NCBI RefSeq assembly: GCF_002752355.1
Contig: NZ_MRAV01000011.1
Span: 124,001 to 188,000, forward strand
DNA length: 64,000 nucleotides
Source: Leucobacter sp. OLIS6
GTDB lineage: Bacteria > Actinomycetota > Actinomycetes > Actinomycetales > Microbacteriaceae
Direction of reading: 5' to 3'
Numbering within the stretch: position 1 is the stretch's first letter; each line of letters starts with the position of its first letter. A program made the translations under genes and the position numbers. The notes below the pieces were generated by a model. The model was not told the origin of the DNA and searched no databases. It worked only from the letters and a program-made list of their open reading frames with translations. Positions 26,119-34,389 of the stretch are shown one piece after another.

Positions 26119-26862
26119 ATGACTCGGATGATCACGACCCGGCCGGTGCGGCCCGCACGGTCCGCACCGCCGGCGCGAGACCGAGCGGGCCTCGGCGCGC
26201 AGCGCGGAATCCTGCGCCGAGCTCCGCGGCCCGCCGTCGCGTTCGTCACGACCGCCGTGGCCGCCGCGGCCGTGATCGCGCTCGGCTTCGTCCTGCGGAC
26301 CCACCCGTTCGACGCCGGGATCGTGGCCGCGTTCAATCGGGATCACGTCGGAGCCTGGGGCTTCGTCGGGGACGCGATCTACCGGCTCTTCAGCCCCGTC
26401 CCCGCCGTCGTGCTCGTCGTCGCGCTCGCCCTGCTCGTCTGGTGGCGTTCGCGCTCCCTGCTGCCGGCGCTGGCGTTCGGCGGCACGATCGCGGTGACGT
26501 GGCTGCCGGTCGCGGTGATCAAGGCCCTCGTGGATCGCCCGCGCCCCGATCTGTCGCTGCTCGCGCACCTCCCGGCCCGGGTCCAGACCGACGGGTCGTT
26601 CCCGAGCGGGCACACGGCGTTCGCCGTCTCGCTCTCGATCGGGATCTGGTTCCTGCTGCGCGACAGCCGGTGGGAGGGGGTCGCGATCGTCGGAGGCGTC
26701 GCGTTCACCCTGCTCGTCGGTGCCGCGGTCGTGAGCGACGGCCTGCACTACCCGAGCGACGCCCTCGCCTCGGTCGTATGGGGGCTCGCGATGGCACCGA
26801 CGGCGCGGATCCTGGTCGCCGACATCGCCCTGAGCCGGCTCGCGGCGCGATTCGCGCGCTGA
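26119..26862 (+). CDS. PAP2-family membrane phosphatase
   Basis: 247 residues from the ATG at 26119 behind GGAGGAAC. Six membrane helices and the three PAP2 acid-phosphatase signatures are present: KALVDRPRP (motif C1), FPSGHTAF (C2) and SDGLHYPSDAL (C3, with the Ser of SRxxxxxHxxxD followed by Asp rather than Arg). The family removes phosphate from lipid phosphates such as undecaprenyl pyrophosphate or phosphatidic acid at the outer membrane face. It precedes LCP and RodA genes, so a cell-envelope role (lipid carrier recycling) is likely. Confidence 0.85.
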   Translation: MTRMITTRPVRPARSAPPARDRAGLGAQRGILRRAPRPAVAFVTTAVAAAAVIALGFVLRTHPFDAGIVAAFNRDHVGAWGFVGDAIYRLFSPVPAVVLVVALALLVWWRSRSLLPALAFGGTIAVTWLPVAVIKALVDRPRPDLSLLAHLPARVQTDGSFPSGHTAFAVSLSIGIWFLLRDSRWEGVAIVGGVAFTLLVGAAVVSDGLHYPSDALASVVWGLAMAPTARILVADIALSRLAARFAR

Positions 26863-26877
26863 CCGACCCGGCGCTGC

Positions 26878-26904
26878 CACCCTGCGCACCCTGCGCACCC
26901 TGCG
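26878..26904 (+). repeat. Three tandem copies of a 9-bp unit
   Basis: CACCCTGCG occurs three times in a row in the gap between the PAP2 and LCP genes, followed by a partial unit. It is outside any convincing coding frame and could vary in copy number. Confidence 0.7.
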
Positions 26905-26961
26905 CAGCCGGTGCCCCCGGCACTCGCCCCACCGCCACGAATTACGGAACGGACGGAACGC

Positions 26962-28293
26962 ATGTCTCGACGACCCCGGAACCAGCTGCTGCTCGACGAC
27001 TCGACTTCGGGCAGGCGTCGGATGAGCCGCCGGAAGCGTCTGCTCATCACGATCTCGGTCGCGCTGACGACGCTCCTCGTCGCGGCCGGCGCGGCGGCCG
27101 CGTTCGTGCTGCGCAGTCTGGACGCGGGGATCGTGCGCTCGGACTTCGCGCTGCCGCACGCGACGAAGAAGCCCGAGCCCGGTGAGCAGAACATCCTCAT
27201 CATGGGGATGGACACCCGGGTCGACCAGCGGGGGAAGCCGCTGCCCAAGCAGGTGTACGAGGCCCTGCATGCGGGTACCGAGGACGACGGCGGGTACAAC
27301 GCGAACGTGCTCATGCTGGTCCACATCCCCAAGGATCGGAAGAAGTCGGTCGGCATCTCGATCCCGCGCGACGACTACGCCGAGATCGTCGGCGCTCCGC
27401 TCGGGGTGACGCACTCGAAGATCAAGGAGGCGTACGGCCTCGCGATGCAGCAGCGCATGAACGAGCTGCAGGACGACTCGAGCCTCACACCGGACGAGCG
27501 CTACCAGCAGGCCCGAGCGGCGGGCCGCCAGGCGCAGATCGAGACCGTCTCGCACTTCCTCGGCGACGTGCGCATCGACCACTTCGTCGAGATGACGATG
27601 GGCGGTTTCTACTCCGTATCCCAGGCGGTCGCCCCGATCACGGTGTGCCTGAACCGGGCGACCGAGGACAGCTACTCGGGGGCCCATTTCGCGGCGGGCG
27701 TGCAGGAGCTCGACGCGCAGCAGGCCATGAGCTTCGTCCGTCAGCGCCGTGACACGGGCGTCGACGGACCGGAGCTGACCGACCTCGACCGAGCGCGGCG
27801 CCAGCAGGCGTTCCTCGTGGCGCTCGCCGACAAGCTGAAGCAGCAGAGCACCCTGACCGACCCGAAGACCGTGACGGAGCTCGTCGGGGTCACCCAGTCG
27901 CACGTCGCGCTCGACACCGGCTTCGACGTGCTCGGGTTCCTCGACATCGCCCGAGCGGCCGCGCAGAACGGGATCGAGTTCGTCACCCTGCCGATCGTCG
28001 AGTTCGGCACCATCGACGGGGCCGCCGTGAACATCGTCGATCTCGATGAGATCCACCGGGTCACCGCCGAGCTGCTCGGAACCGCGCCGAAGGCGGCAGC
28101 CGGTGCCGCCCCGTCGCCGGCGGGCGCCGAGCCGAGCACGGCCTCGCCGGCCTCGCCGCCGGTCGAGGGCGGATCGGTCGAGGGCGGATCGGCCGAGCCG
28201 TCACCGTCGGAGCGATCCTCACCGTCGGGCACCACCGCCGTCGACTCCTGGGATCAACCGATCCGCCCCGGCACCCGCCCCTGCGTGAACTGA
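26962..28293 (+). CDS. LytR-CpsA-Psr (LCP) family wall-polymer ligase
   Basis: 443 residues from the ATG at 26962 (the open frame extends 17 codons upstream without a better ribosome site). A short Arg-rich cytoplasmic N-terminus, one membrane helix (~26-49) and an extracellular LCP domain follow, with ILIMGMDTR (~75-83), the SIPRDDY Arg/Asp cluster (~132-138) and FVRQRRD (~257-263), the residues that hold the lipid pyrophosphate and metal. The last ~75 residues are low-complexity Ala/Pro/Ser/Gly with two exact VEGGS repeats. LCP enzymes transfer teichoic or capsular polymers to peptidoglycan. It is followed closely by RodA/FtsW. Confidence 0.9.
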   Translation: MSRRPRNQLLLDDSTSGRRRMSRRKRLLITISVALTTLLVAAGAAAAFVLRSLDAGIVRSDFALPHATKKPEPGEQNILIMGMDTRVDQRGKPLPKQVYEALHAGTEDDGGYNANVLMLVHIPKDRKKSVGISIPRDDYAEIVGAPLGVTHSKIKEAYGLAMQQRMNELQDDSSLTPDERYQQARAAGRQAQIETVSHFLGDVRIDHFVEMTMGGFYSVSQAVAPITVCLNRATEDSYSGAHFAAGVQELDAQQAMSFVRQRRDTGVDGPELTDLDRARRQQAFLVALADKLKQQSTLTDPKTVTELVGVTQSHVALDTGFDVLGFLDIARAAAQNGIEFVTLPIVEFGTIDGAAVNIVDLDEIHRVTAELLGTAPKAAAGAAPSPAGAEPSTASPASPPVEGGSVEGGSAEPSPSERSSPSGTTAVDSWDQPIRPGTRPCVN

Positions 28294-28300
28294 GCTCGCC

Positions 28301-29503
28301 GTGCCCCCGATGCAGCGCAGCACCATCGGCCTCCCCGAAGCCGCCCCGGCCCGGTTCCGGCTGATCCCCGAGGCCCGGGGACCGCTGCGCCGCCTCACCG
28401 TCGCGCTGCTCGTCGTGGTGCTGCTGCTCGTCGCCGTCGGCGTGGTCATGGTCCAGTCGGCCGGCGAGGTCACGGCCATCGCGGCCGGTCAGTTCCCGCT
28501 CGAGGGGCTGATGCGGCAGAGCGCGTACGCGATCCTCGGTCTCGGGGCGATGCTCGTGCTGAGCCAGGTGCCCACCGCGCTGCTGCGGCGCTGGGCCTGG
28601 GTCGCGCTGCTCGGGGGGTTCGCCCTGCAGGCGCTCGTCTACACCCCGCTCGGCTACGAGGCGGGCGGCAACCGCAACTGGCTGCAACTCGGACCCGTCT
28701 CGATCCAACCCGCCGAGTTCATGAAGGTCGTGCTGCTCGTCTGGATCTCGACCGTGCTCGCCGCCAAACGCACGCTGCTGTCCCGCTGGGTGCACGTCGT
28801 GATCCCGATCCTGCCCGTGGTCGCGCTGTCGATGCTCATCAACGTGATCGGCGGCGACCTCGGCACGCTCATGATCATCGCGGCGCTCGTGTTCGGCTGC
28901 CTCTACTTCTCGCAGGTGCGCGCGCGGATCCTCGCGGGGATCGCGGGAGTCGCCGTGTTCGGCATCGGCGTCATGACCGTCATCAAGCCCAATCGGGTGT
29001 TCCGCATCGCGCACTTCCTCGAGGTCGACTGCGTCACGGACGCCGCGCACGCGCAGGGCATGTGCTGGCAGTCGCTCAACGGCTTCTGGGCGCTCGCGGG
29101 CGGCGGCCTGTTCGGTACCGGCATCGGCGGATCCACCGCCAAGTGGTCATGGCTGCCCGAGGCCGACACCGACTTCATCTTCGCGATCGTGGGCGAGGAG
29201 CTCGGCTTCGTGGGTGCGGTCTCGGTCGTACTGCTGTTCGCCGCGCTCGCCGCCGTGCTGCTCGCGCTCATGGCGCGCTGCCGCGACCCGTTCGCCGTCT
29301 CGGCGATCGGCGGGTGCATGACCTGGATCACCGCCCAGATGCTCGTGAACGTCTCGGTGGTGCTGGGGTTCGTGCCCGTGCTCGGGGTGCCGCTGCCGCT
29401 CGTGTCGGCGGGCGGCACCTCGCTCGTCTCGACGCTGATGGCGGTCGGGGTGGTGCTGTCGTGCGTGCGCGAGCAGGCGCTCGCGGCGGATCCCGGGCCC
29501 TGA
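28301..29503 (+). CDS. FtsW/RodA/SpoVE-family peptidoglycan glycosyltransferase
   Basis: 400 residues and about ten membrane helices. SEDS-family landmarks are visible: GGNRNWLQLGPVSIQPAEFMK (the Gln-Pro-Ser/Ala-Glu 'SIQPAE' region), GGDLGTLMI, GTGIGGSTAKWSWLPEADTDFIFA and the C-terminal PLPLVSAGGTS. SEDS proteins polymerise lipid II into glycan strands with a cognate class B PBP. The GTG start at 28301 is 7 nt past the LCP stop; an ATG at 28310 is the alternative. It is too distant from a dcw cluster to be assigned as FtsW, and RodA is more likely by context with LCP (inference). Confidence 0.9.
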   Translation: MPPMQRSTIGLPEAAPARFRLIPEARGPLRRLTVALLVVVLLLVAVGVVMVQSAGEVTAIAAGQFPLEGLMRQSAYAILGLGAMLVLSQVPTALLRRWAWVALLGGFALQALVYTPLGYEAGGNRNWLQLGPVSIQPAEFMKVVLLVWISTVLAAKRTLLSRWVHVVIPILPVVALSMLINVIGGDLGTLMIIAALVFGCLYFSQVRARILAGIAGVAVFGIGVMTVIKPNRVFRIAHFLEVDCVTDAAHAQGMCWQSLNGFWALAGGGLFGTGIGGSTAKWSWLPEADTDFIFAIVGEELGFVGAVSVVLLFAALAAVLLALMARCRDPFAVSAIGGCMTWITAQMLVNVSVVLGFVPVLGVPLPLVSAGGTSLVSTLMAVGVVLSCVREQALAADPGP

Positions 29504-29561
29504 CGTGCGAGAGTGGACCCGGGCCCGGCTTCGGGCCGTGCGCAGACGGAGGGGGAGCGTG

Positions 29562-30572
29562 ATGCCCGCAACCCGGATCGAACCGGGGGAGCTGCCCGAC
29601 GAGCGCGCCTACCGGCGGTCGGCCTCGCAGATCGGCTGGCAGGTCATGGCGGTGTGCGCCGGGCTCGTCGTGATCGGCGGCGGCGTGATCCTCGCGTTCG
29701 TGTTCTGGCAGACGACCCCCTGGGAGGCGAATCAGCCGCCGCAGCCGGGGGAGATCGAGGTGCGCCTCGATCCCGGTGAGCTGGTGCTCGCGGTCGTGCT
29801 GCTCGCGACGGGCGCGGTGCTGAGCGCCGGCTTCGCGGCCCGCATGATCGCCCGCAGGGCCGTGGAACCGCTCGACGAGGCGTTCCAGTTGCAGCGCCGC
29901 TTCGTCGCCGACGCCAGCCACGAGCTGCGCACACCGCTCGCCGTGCTGGGCGCCCGGGCGCAGCAGCTGGCCGCGATGACCCCCGACGGGGATCCGCGGG
30001 GCGCGATCGTCGCCGAGCTGCGGCAGGACGTGCGCAACCTGGCCGTGGTGATGGACGACATGCTCGATGCCGCGACGGGCGCGGTGGCGGCCCGCGGCCG
30101 GGCGGCGCTCGACCAGGTCGCCGGCGAGGTCGCCCGTGACCTCGCGACCGTCGCCGAGGAGTTCGGTGCCGCGATCGCGGTCTCGGCCCCGCCCCTCGCG
30201 GTCGCGATGCCCGAGAGCGCCCTGCGACGCTGCCTCGTCGCGCTCGTCGACAACGCGCTCGATCACTCGCCCGCGGGCGGCACGGTGAGGATCGAGGCCG
30301 AGCGGCGCGGCGTCTCCGCGGTCGTCGCGGTGTCCGACGAGGGGCCCGGGATCCGGGGCGTCGCCCCCGAGCGGGTGTTCGACCGCTTCGCCCACGGCGC
30401 GCCCCCGAGCACTCCGCGCGGACGCGGCCGCACGGGGCGGGGGATCGGCCTCGCGCTCGTGCGCGAGCTCTGCGAGGCCTCCGGCGGGGACGTCCGAGTC
30501 GCCGCCACCGGTCCGCATGGGACCCGGTTCGAGCTGACGCTGCCGCTCGCCGCGGACGGGGCTCCGCGATGA
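29562..30572 (+). CDS. Two-component sensor histidine kinase
   Basis: 336 residues from the ATG at 29562 behind GGGGGAG. Two membrane helices (about 26-48 and 74-94) frame a short ~25-residue extracellular loop, so sensing is probably within the membrane. HisKA follows with phospho-acceptor His120 (VADASHELRTPL). The HATPase_c domain has NALDHSP (N box), DEGPGI (G1) and GRGIGLALV (G2). Overlaps the response regulator by ATGA. It sits downstream of LCP and RodA, so a cell-wall stress sensor is plausible. Confidence 0.92.
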   Translation: MPATRIEPGELPDERAYRRSASQIGWQVMAVCAGLVVIGGGVILAFVFWQTTPWEANQPPQPGEIEVRLDPGELVLAVVLLATGAVLSAGFAARMIARRAVEPLDEAFQLQRRFVADASHELRTPLAVLGARAQQLAAMTPDGDPRGAIVAELRQDVRNLAVVMDDMLDAATGAVAARGRAALDQVAGEVARDLATVAEEFGAAIAVSAPPLAVAMPESALRRCLVALVDNALDHSPAGGTVRIEAERRGVSAVVAVSDEGPGIRGVAPERVFDRFAHGAPPSTPRGRGRTGRGIGLALVRELCEASGGDVRVAATGPHGTRFELTLPLAADGAPR

Positions 30573-31222
30573 TGCGCCTGCTGCTGATCGAGGACGATCC
30601 GCGGCTCGGCCCCATCATGCGCGACGTCCTGGGCGCCGACTGGCGGGTCGAGCTCGTCGAGTCGGCGGAGGCCGGGTTCGAGGCGGTGCGAACGACGGAC
30701 TTCGACGCGATGGTGGTCGACCGGGGGCTCCCCGGGATCAGCGGCGAGGACTTCGTGCGCGAACTGCGCAGGCAGCGGATCGCCACCCCGATCCTGCTGC
30801 TCACCGCGCTCGGGCAGCTGCACGACCGGGTGGAGGGGCTCGACGCGGGCGCCGACGACTACCTCGTGAAGCCGTTCGAGTTCGAGGAGCTGAACGCGCG
30901 GCTCCGGGCGATGACCCGCAGCTACGACCAGCCGCTCGGGGTCGAGATCGGCGGGTGGTTCTTCTCGCCCGAGGACCGCAGCATCGGGTCGCCCTATTCG
31001 GGCCGGATCGCGCTGACCGAGACGGAGACGGCGCTGCTCGCCGTGCTCGTCGCCGAGCCGGAGCGCACCTTCACCCGTGAGCAGCTGCTCGAGCGGGTCT
31101 TCGCGCAGGGCGAGAGCGCGACCACGGTCGAGACCTATGTGCACTACCTGCGACGCAAGGTCGACCGCGACCTGATCCGCACGGTGCGCGGTCGCGGGTA
31201 CCGGCTCGGCGCGCTCGACTGA
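30569..31222 (+). CDS. OmpR/PhoB-family response regulator
   Basis: 217 residues. The receiver domain has acidic pocket Glu8-Asp9-Asp10, phospho-acceptor Asp51 (VVDRGLPG) and the conserved Lys in LVKPFEF. The C-terminal winged helix (about 120-215) ends ETYVHYLRRKVDRDLIRTVRGRGYRLG, the trans_reg_C signature. The ATG at 30569 overlaps the kinase stop codon, so the pair is translationally coupled. Confidence 0.95.
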   Translation: MMRLLLIEDDPRLGPIMRDVLGADWRVELVESAEAGFEAVRTTDFDAMVVDRGLPGISGEDFVRELRRQRIATPILLLTALGQLHDRVEGLDAGADDYLVKPFEFEELNARLRAMTRSYDQPLGVEIGGWFFSPEDRSIGSPYSGRIALTETETALLAVLVAEPERTFTREQLLERVFAQGESATTVETYVHYLRRKVDRDLIRTVRGRGYRLGALD

Positions 31223-31256
31223 GCGAACGGCCGAGCCGGCACCCGCGAGGCGAGGG

Positions 31257-31424
31257 TCAGTCGCAGCAGCCGCAGCCGCGGCGGCGCACCAGCATCTCGT
31301 TCGGCTGCATCACGAGGCGCGAGTAGCGGCGCTCGCGCCGCGCGGCCGCTGTGGCGACGCGCTCATCGCGCTTCGCGCTGCGGTCGGTGGTGCTGCTCTC
31401 GGAGGAACGGGCGGACGGGTTCAT
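31257..31424 (-). CDS. Small basic protein with C-terminal CGCC, in the fur-catalase operon
   Basis: 55 residues from an ATG behind GGAGAACCCT. It starts 26 nt after the catalase stop on the same strand. The N-terminal half is Ser/Arg-rich and helical; the C-terminus is RRRGCGCCD, a cluster of three cysteines. No family recognised. The genetic linkage to a peroxide-responsive Fur and catalase suggests a metal, haem or thiol role, for example delivering iron/haem or acting as a redox-sensitive partner; this is inference. Confidence 0.7.
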   Translation of the reverse strand: MNPSARSSESSTTDRSAKRDERVATAAARRERRYSRLVMQPNEMLVRRRGCGCCD

Positions 31425-31449
31425 AGGGTTCTCCAATGCTCGTGCGAGC

Positions 31450-32901
31450 TCAGGCCAGGTTCGCGCGGAGCGCGGCGCCCAGCTCGGCGTCGACTCGGGT
31501 CCAGTAGTCGATGGCCCGCTCGCGGATTTCGATGCGCTGCACCGAGCCGACGGCGCCCGTGATGGTCGCGAGGAAGCGCTCCTTCGCGGCCGCGTCGAAC
31601 ACCTCGCGGTAGAGGGTGCCGGCCTGGCCGAAGTCGTCGTCCTCGGGATGCAGGGTGGCTGCGGCGCGCAGCAGCTCGCCGTCGGACTCCCAGGAGCCCG
31701 CACCCGCGGCGGCAGGATCGGCGACGGGGCCGCCGAGCGAGTTGGGGGCGTAGACCGGCGTGCTCGGCGAGTTGAAGCCGTGCCGCTGCGCGCCGTCCTG
31801 CGAGTAGTTCGCGACCGGCGCCACGGGGGCGTTGACCGGGATCTGGTTGTAGTTCGTGCCCACGCGGTAGCGCTGTGCGTCCGGGTACGAGAACACGCGG
31901 GCCATCAGCATCTTGTCGGGCGAGATGTCGATGCCGGGGACGGTGTTCGCCGGCGAGAAGGCGGCCTGCTCGATCTGTGCGAAGAAGTTCTCGGGGTTGC
32001 GGTTCAGCTTGTGGACGCCCACCTCGATCTTCGGGTAGTCCGCGTGCGGCCACACCTTGGTCAGGTCGAACGGGTTGAAGCGGTAGGTCTTGGCCTCCTC
32101 GTAGGGCATGACCTGGACCGACACCTTCCACGCGGGGAAGTCGCCGCGCTCGATCGCCTCGTACAGGTCGCGACGGTAGTAGTCGGCGTCGGCACCGGCG
32201 ATCGCCTCGGCCTCCTCGTTCGTCAGCTCCTCGTTGCCCTGCAGCGCGTCGAAGTGGTACTTCACCCAGAAGCGCTCGCCGTCGGCGTTGATCCACTGGT
32301 AGGTGTGCGAGCCGAAGCCGGGCATGTGGCGCCACGAGCGGGGCAGGCCGCGGTCGCCCATGAGGTAGGTGACCTGGTGCGCCGACTCGGGCGAGAGGGT
32401 CCAGAAGTCCCACTGCATGTCGGCGTCGCGCAGGCCCGAACCGGGCAGGCGCTTCTGCGAGTGGATGAAGTCGGGGAACTTGATGCCGTCGCGGATGAAG
32501 AACACGGGGGTGTTGTTGCCGACGATGTCGTAGTTGCCCTCGCTCGTGTAGAACTTCACCGAGAAGCCGCGGACGTCGCGCCAGGTGTCCGGCGATCCCA
32601 TCTCGCCGGCGACCGACGAGAATCGCTGCAGGGTCTCGGTGCGCGCACCCGGCTGGAACACGGCGGCGCGGGTGTAGGCCGAGACGTCGCCGGTGACGAC
32701 GAACTCGCCGAAGGCGCCGCCGCCCTTGGCGTGCACGATCCGCTCGGGGATCCGCTCGCGGTTGAACTGGGCCAGCTTCTCGACCAGGTAGCGGTCGTGC
32801 AGGGCGATCGCGCCGTCGGGGCCGGCGCTGAGCGAGTGGGCGTCGCTCGCGACCGGGGTTCCGGTCTGCGTGGTGGTCTGCGGGGTCTGGGGGCTGGACA
32901 T
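31450..32901 (-). CDS. katA: Clade 3-type monofunctional haem catalase
   Basis: 483 residues from the ATG at 32901, behind AAGGAG. The distal His is in [14 protein letters not shown] (~57), the distal Asn in [13 protein letters not shown] (~130), and the proximal haem-ligand Tyr in [12 protein letters not shown] (~341). It breaks down hydrogen peroxide to water and oxygen in the cytoplasm. The length matches small-subunit catalases. It follows a Fur-family gene by 74 nt on the same strand, the arrangement of FurA-Kat and CatR-CatA operons, so peroxide induction is likely. Confidence 0.96.
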   Translation of the reverse strand: MSSPQTPQTTTQTGTPVASDAHSLSAGPDGAIALHDRYLVEKLAQFNRERIPERIVHAKGGGAFGEFVVTGDVSAYTRAAVFQPGARTETLQRFSSVAGEMGSPDTWRDVRGFSVKFYTSEGNYDIVGNNTPVFFIRDGIKFPDFIHSQKRLPGSGLRDADMQWDFWTLSPESAHQVTYLMGDRGLPRSWRHMPGFGSHTYQWINADGERFWVKYHFDALQGNEELTNEEAEAIAGADADYYRRDLYEAIERGDFPAWKVSVQVMPYEEAKTYRFNPFDLTKVWPHADYPKIEVGVHKLNRNPENFFAQIEQAAFSPANTVPGIDISPDKMLMARVFSYPDAQRYRVGTNYNQIPVNAPVAPVANYSQDGAQRHGFNSPSTPVYAPNSLGGPVADPAAAGAGSWESDGELLRAAATLHPEDDDFGQAGTLYREVFDAAAKERFLATITGAVGSVQRIEIRERAIDYWTRVDAELGAALRANLA

Positions 32902-32975
32902 GGCTCTCCTTGGGGGATTTCCGGGCACGACGAATCACCGCCCGGCCGTGGGGCGGGCGGACGAACGCGAGTCGT

Positions 32976-33398
32976 CTATGCGGCCGAGGCTCGGCACTCG
33001 GGGCACAGGCCCCAGAACGTGACCTCGGCGGTCTGAACGGTGAAACCCGACGTTGACGACGGGTCGAGGCACGGCGCGTGACCGACGACGCAGTCCACAT
33101 CACCGACCGCGCCGCATCCGGTGCAGACGATGTGGTGGTGGTTGTCGCCGACGCGCCGTTCATACAGCGCTGCGGATCCTGCCGGCTCGATCCGGCGGGC
33201 GAGGCCCGCCTCCGTCAGGTCCGCGAGGATGTTGTGCACCGACTGGATCGAGGTGGTCGGCACGGTTCTCGAGACCGCTCGGAACACCTGGTCGGCGTCC
33301 GAGTGGGGCATGGAGGCGAGCGCGTCGAGCACGGCGACCCGGCCAGCGGTCGCACGCAATCCGGCACTGCGCAATGCCGATTCGAGCGTCGTCTCCAT
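32976..33398 (-). CDS. Fur/PerR-family peroxide- or iron-responsive repressor
   Basis: 140 residues from the ATG at 33398, behind GGGGAAC (an ATG at 33416 is in frame, upstream). An N-terminal winged helix (RSAGLRATAGRVAVLDALAS) and a C-terminal dimerisation domain carry DNHHHIVCTGCG and CPEC, giving the His cluster for the regulatory metal and two CxxC pairs for the structural zinc. First in an operon with katA; a near-perfect palindrome sits directly upstream. It probably represses catalase until peroxide oxidises its metal site. Confidence 0.92.
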   Translation of the reverse strand: METTLESALRSAGLRATAGRVAVLDALASMPHSDADQVFRAVSRTVPTTSIQSVHNILADLTEAGLARRIEPAGSAALYERRVGDNHHHIVCTGCGAVGDVDCVVGHAPCLDPSSTSGFTVQTAEVTFWGLCPECRASAA

Positions 33399-33419
33399 GT
33401 TCCCCAACCCTATCATTTA

Positions 33420-33436
33420 TTTTGAATGATTCAAAA
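33420..33436. promoter_or_regulatory. Fur/PerR-type operator
   Basis: TTTTGAAT-G-ATTCAAAA, eight-base perfect arms around one G, 22 nt upstream of the repressor start. AT-rich in an otherwise GC-rich region. It has the size and symmetry of Fur/FurA/PerR boxes, so fur-katA is probably autoregulated. Confidence 0.75.
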
Positions 33437-33453
33437 AAGGAGGCGTTTCCCCA

Positions 33454-34248
33454 TCATTCCCCGCTCCGATTCTCCCGCAGCGGACCGCGATCCTCCAGGG
33501 CGAGCGAGCGCCGGTACCTTCCGGGCGTCTGCCCGACGAGTTCGGTGAAGGCGTCGATGAACGCGCTCGGGTTCGCCCAGCCGCACGCCGTGGCCGTGTC
33601 GACCACCGAGACCCCGTCGGTGAGCAGCAGGAGCGCGCGGTGCACGCGCAGCTGGATCCGCCACTGCCGGAAGCTCATGCCGACCTCCTGTCGGAACAGG
33701 CGGCTGAGGGTGCGACCGCTCGCGCCGACCCTGCGACCCAGCTGATCGAGGGTCGCGGGGCTCGACAGGTCCCGCTCGACCAGGCGGGTCAGGGCGCGGA
33801 GCCGGTCGTCGTGCGGCTCCGGCAGGTGCAGGGGCTGCTCGGGCGTCGCGCACACGTCCTCGATGATCACGCGGCGCAGCCGATCGCGCGACTCGGGGGA
33901 GCGGGAGGGATCCCCGGTCAGGGTGAGCGTCGCCTCGCGGGCCAGTGGGCTCATCGCGAGCACCGCCGGACGCTCGGGCAGCAGCTCCGCGAGGGCCGCG
34001 GGCAGGAACACGACCCGCATGTCGGTCGCGCCGTGCGCCCGGTGCCGGTGCCGGAACCCCGCCGGGATCCAGACCACCCGGTTCGACGGGGCGATCCACG
34101 ATCCGTCGTCGGTGACGAGCGAGAGCACGCCGGTCGCCGGATACACGAGGTGCCCCATGGCGTGCAGGTGCACGGGGGTGCGCTCGGCGTGATCCAGGAG
34201 CAGGATCTGCTCGGGCGCGAGCGAGTCTTGGCGGGTTTCGGGCATCAC
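33454..34248 (-). CDS. AraC-family transcriptional regulator
   Basis: 264 residues from GTG 34248 (ATG immediately follows at 34245). An N-terminal cupin ligand domain (with HLHAMGHLVYP and VWIPAGFRHRHRA) is followed by two helix-turn-helix motifs (SPATLDQLGRRVGASGRTLS and SVVDTATACGWANPSAF) of the AraC/XylS domain. Transcribed away from the MFS gene at 34390 over 141 nt, which suggests it controls that transporter. TACAGT lies 5 nt before the GTG, consistent with a leaderless mRNA. Ligand unknown. Confidence 0.88.
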   Translation of the reverse strand: MMPETRQDSLAPEQILLLDHAERTPVHLHAMGHLVYPATGVLSLVTDDGSWIAPSNRVVWIPAGFRHRHRAHGATDMRVVFLPAALAELLPERPAVLAMSPLAREATLTLTGDPSRSPESRDRLRRVIIEDVCATPEQPLHLPEPHDDRLRALTRLVERDLSSPATLDQLGRRVGASGRTLSRLFRQEVGMSFRQWRIQLRVHRALLLLTDGVSVVDTATACGWANPSAFIDAFTELVGQTPGRYRRSLALEDRGPLRENRSGE

Positions 34249-34253
34249 TGGTC

Positions 34254-34259
34254 ACTGTA
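34254..34259 (-). promoter_or_regulatory. -10 element of a leaderless promoter (AraC regulator)
   Basis: TACAGT on the minus strand, 5 nt before GTG 34248 and 8 nt before ATG 34245. Same hexamer as upstream of the LAL regulator. Confidence 0.5.
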
Positions 34260-34389
34260 CCGGTGGATCGCCGCGGCCGGCAGCGGTGGAATGGAGGCAC
34301 TGGTCGGGATCTCCGACCGCGTCCCGATGCCGAGCCGCCGCAGCCCCCGCCGCTCGAGCGTCTCGGCCCCTTTCGTGAAGGAGCCGCCC

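Noticed and set aside
26878-26904. CRISPR-like repeats
   Set aside because: The 9-bp units are contiguous without spacers, and no cas gene is present.
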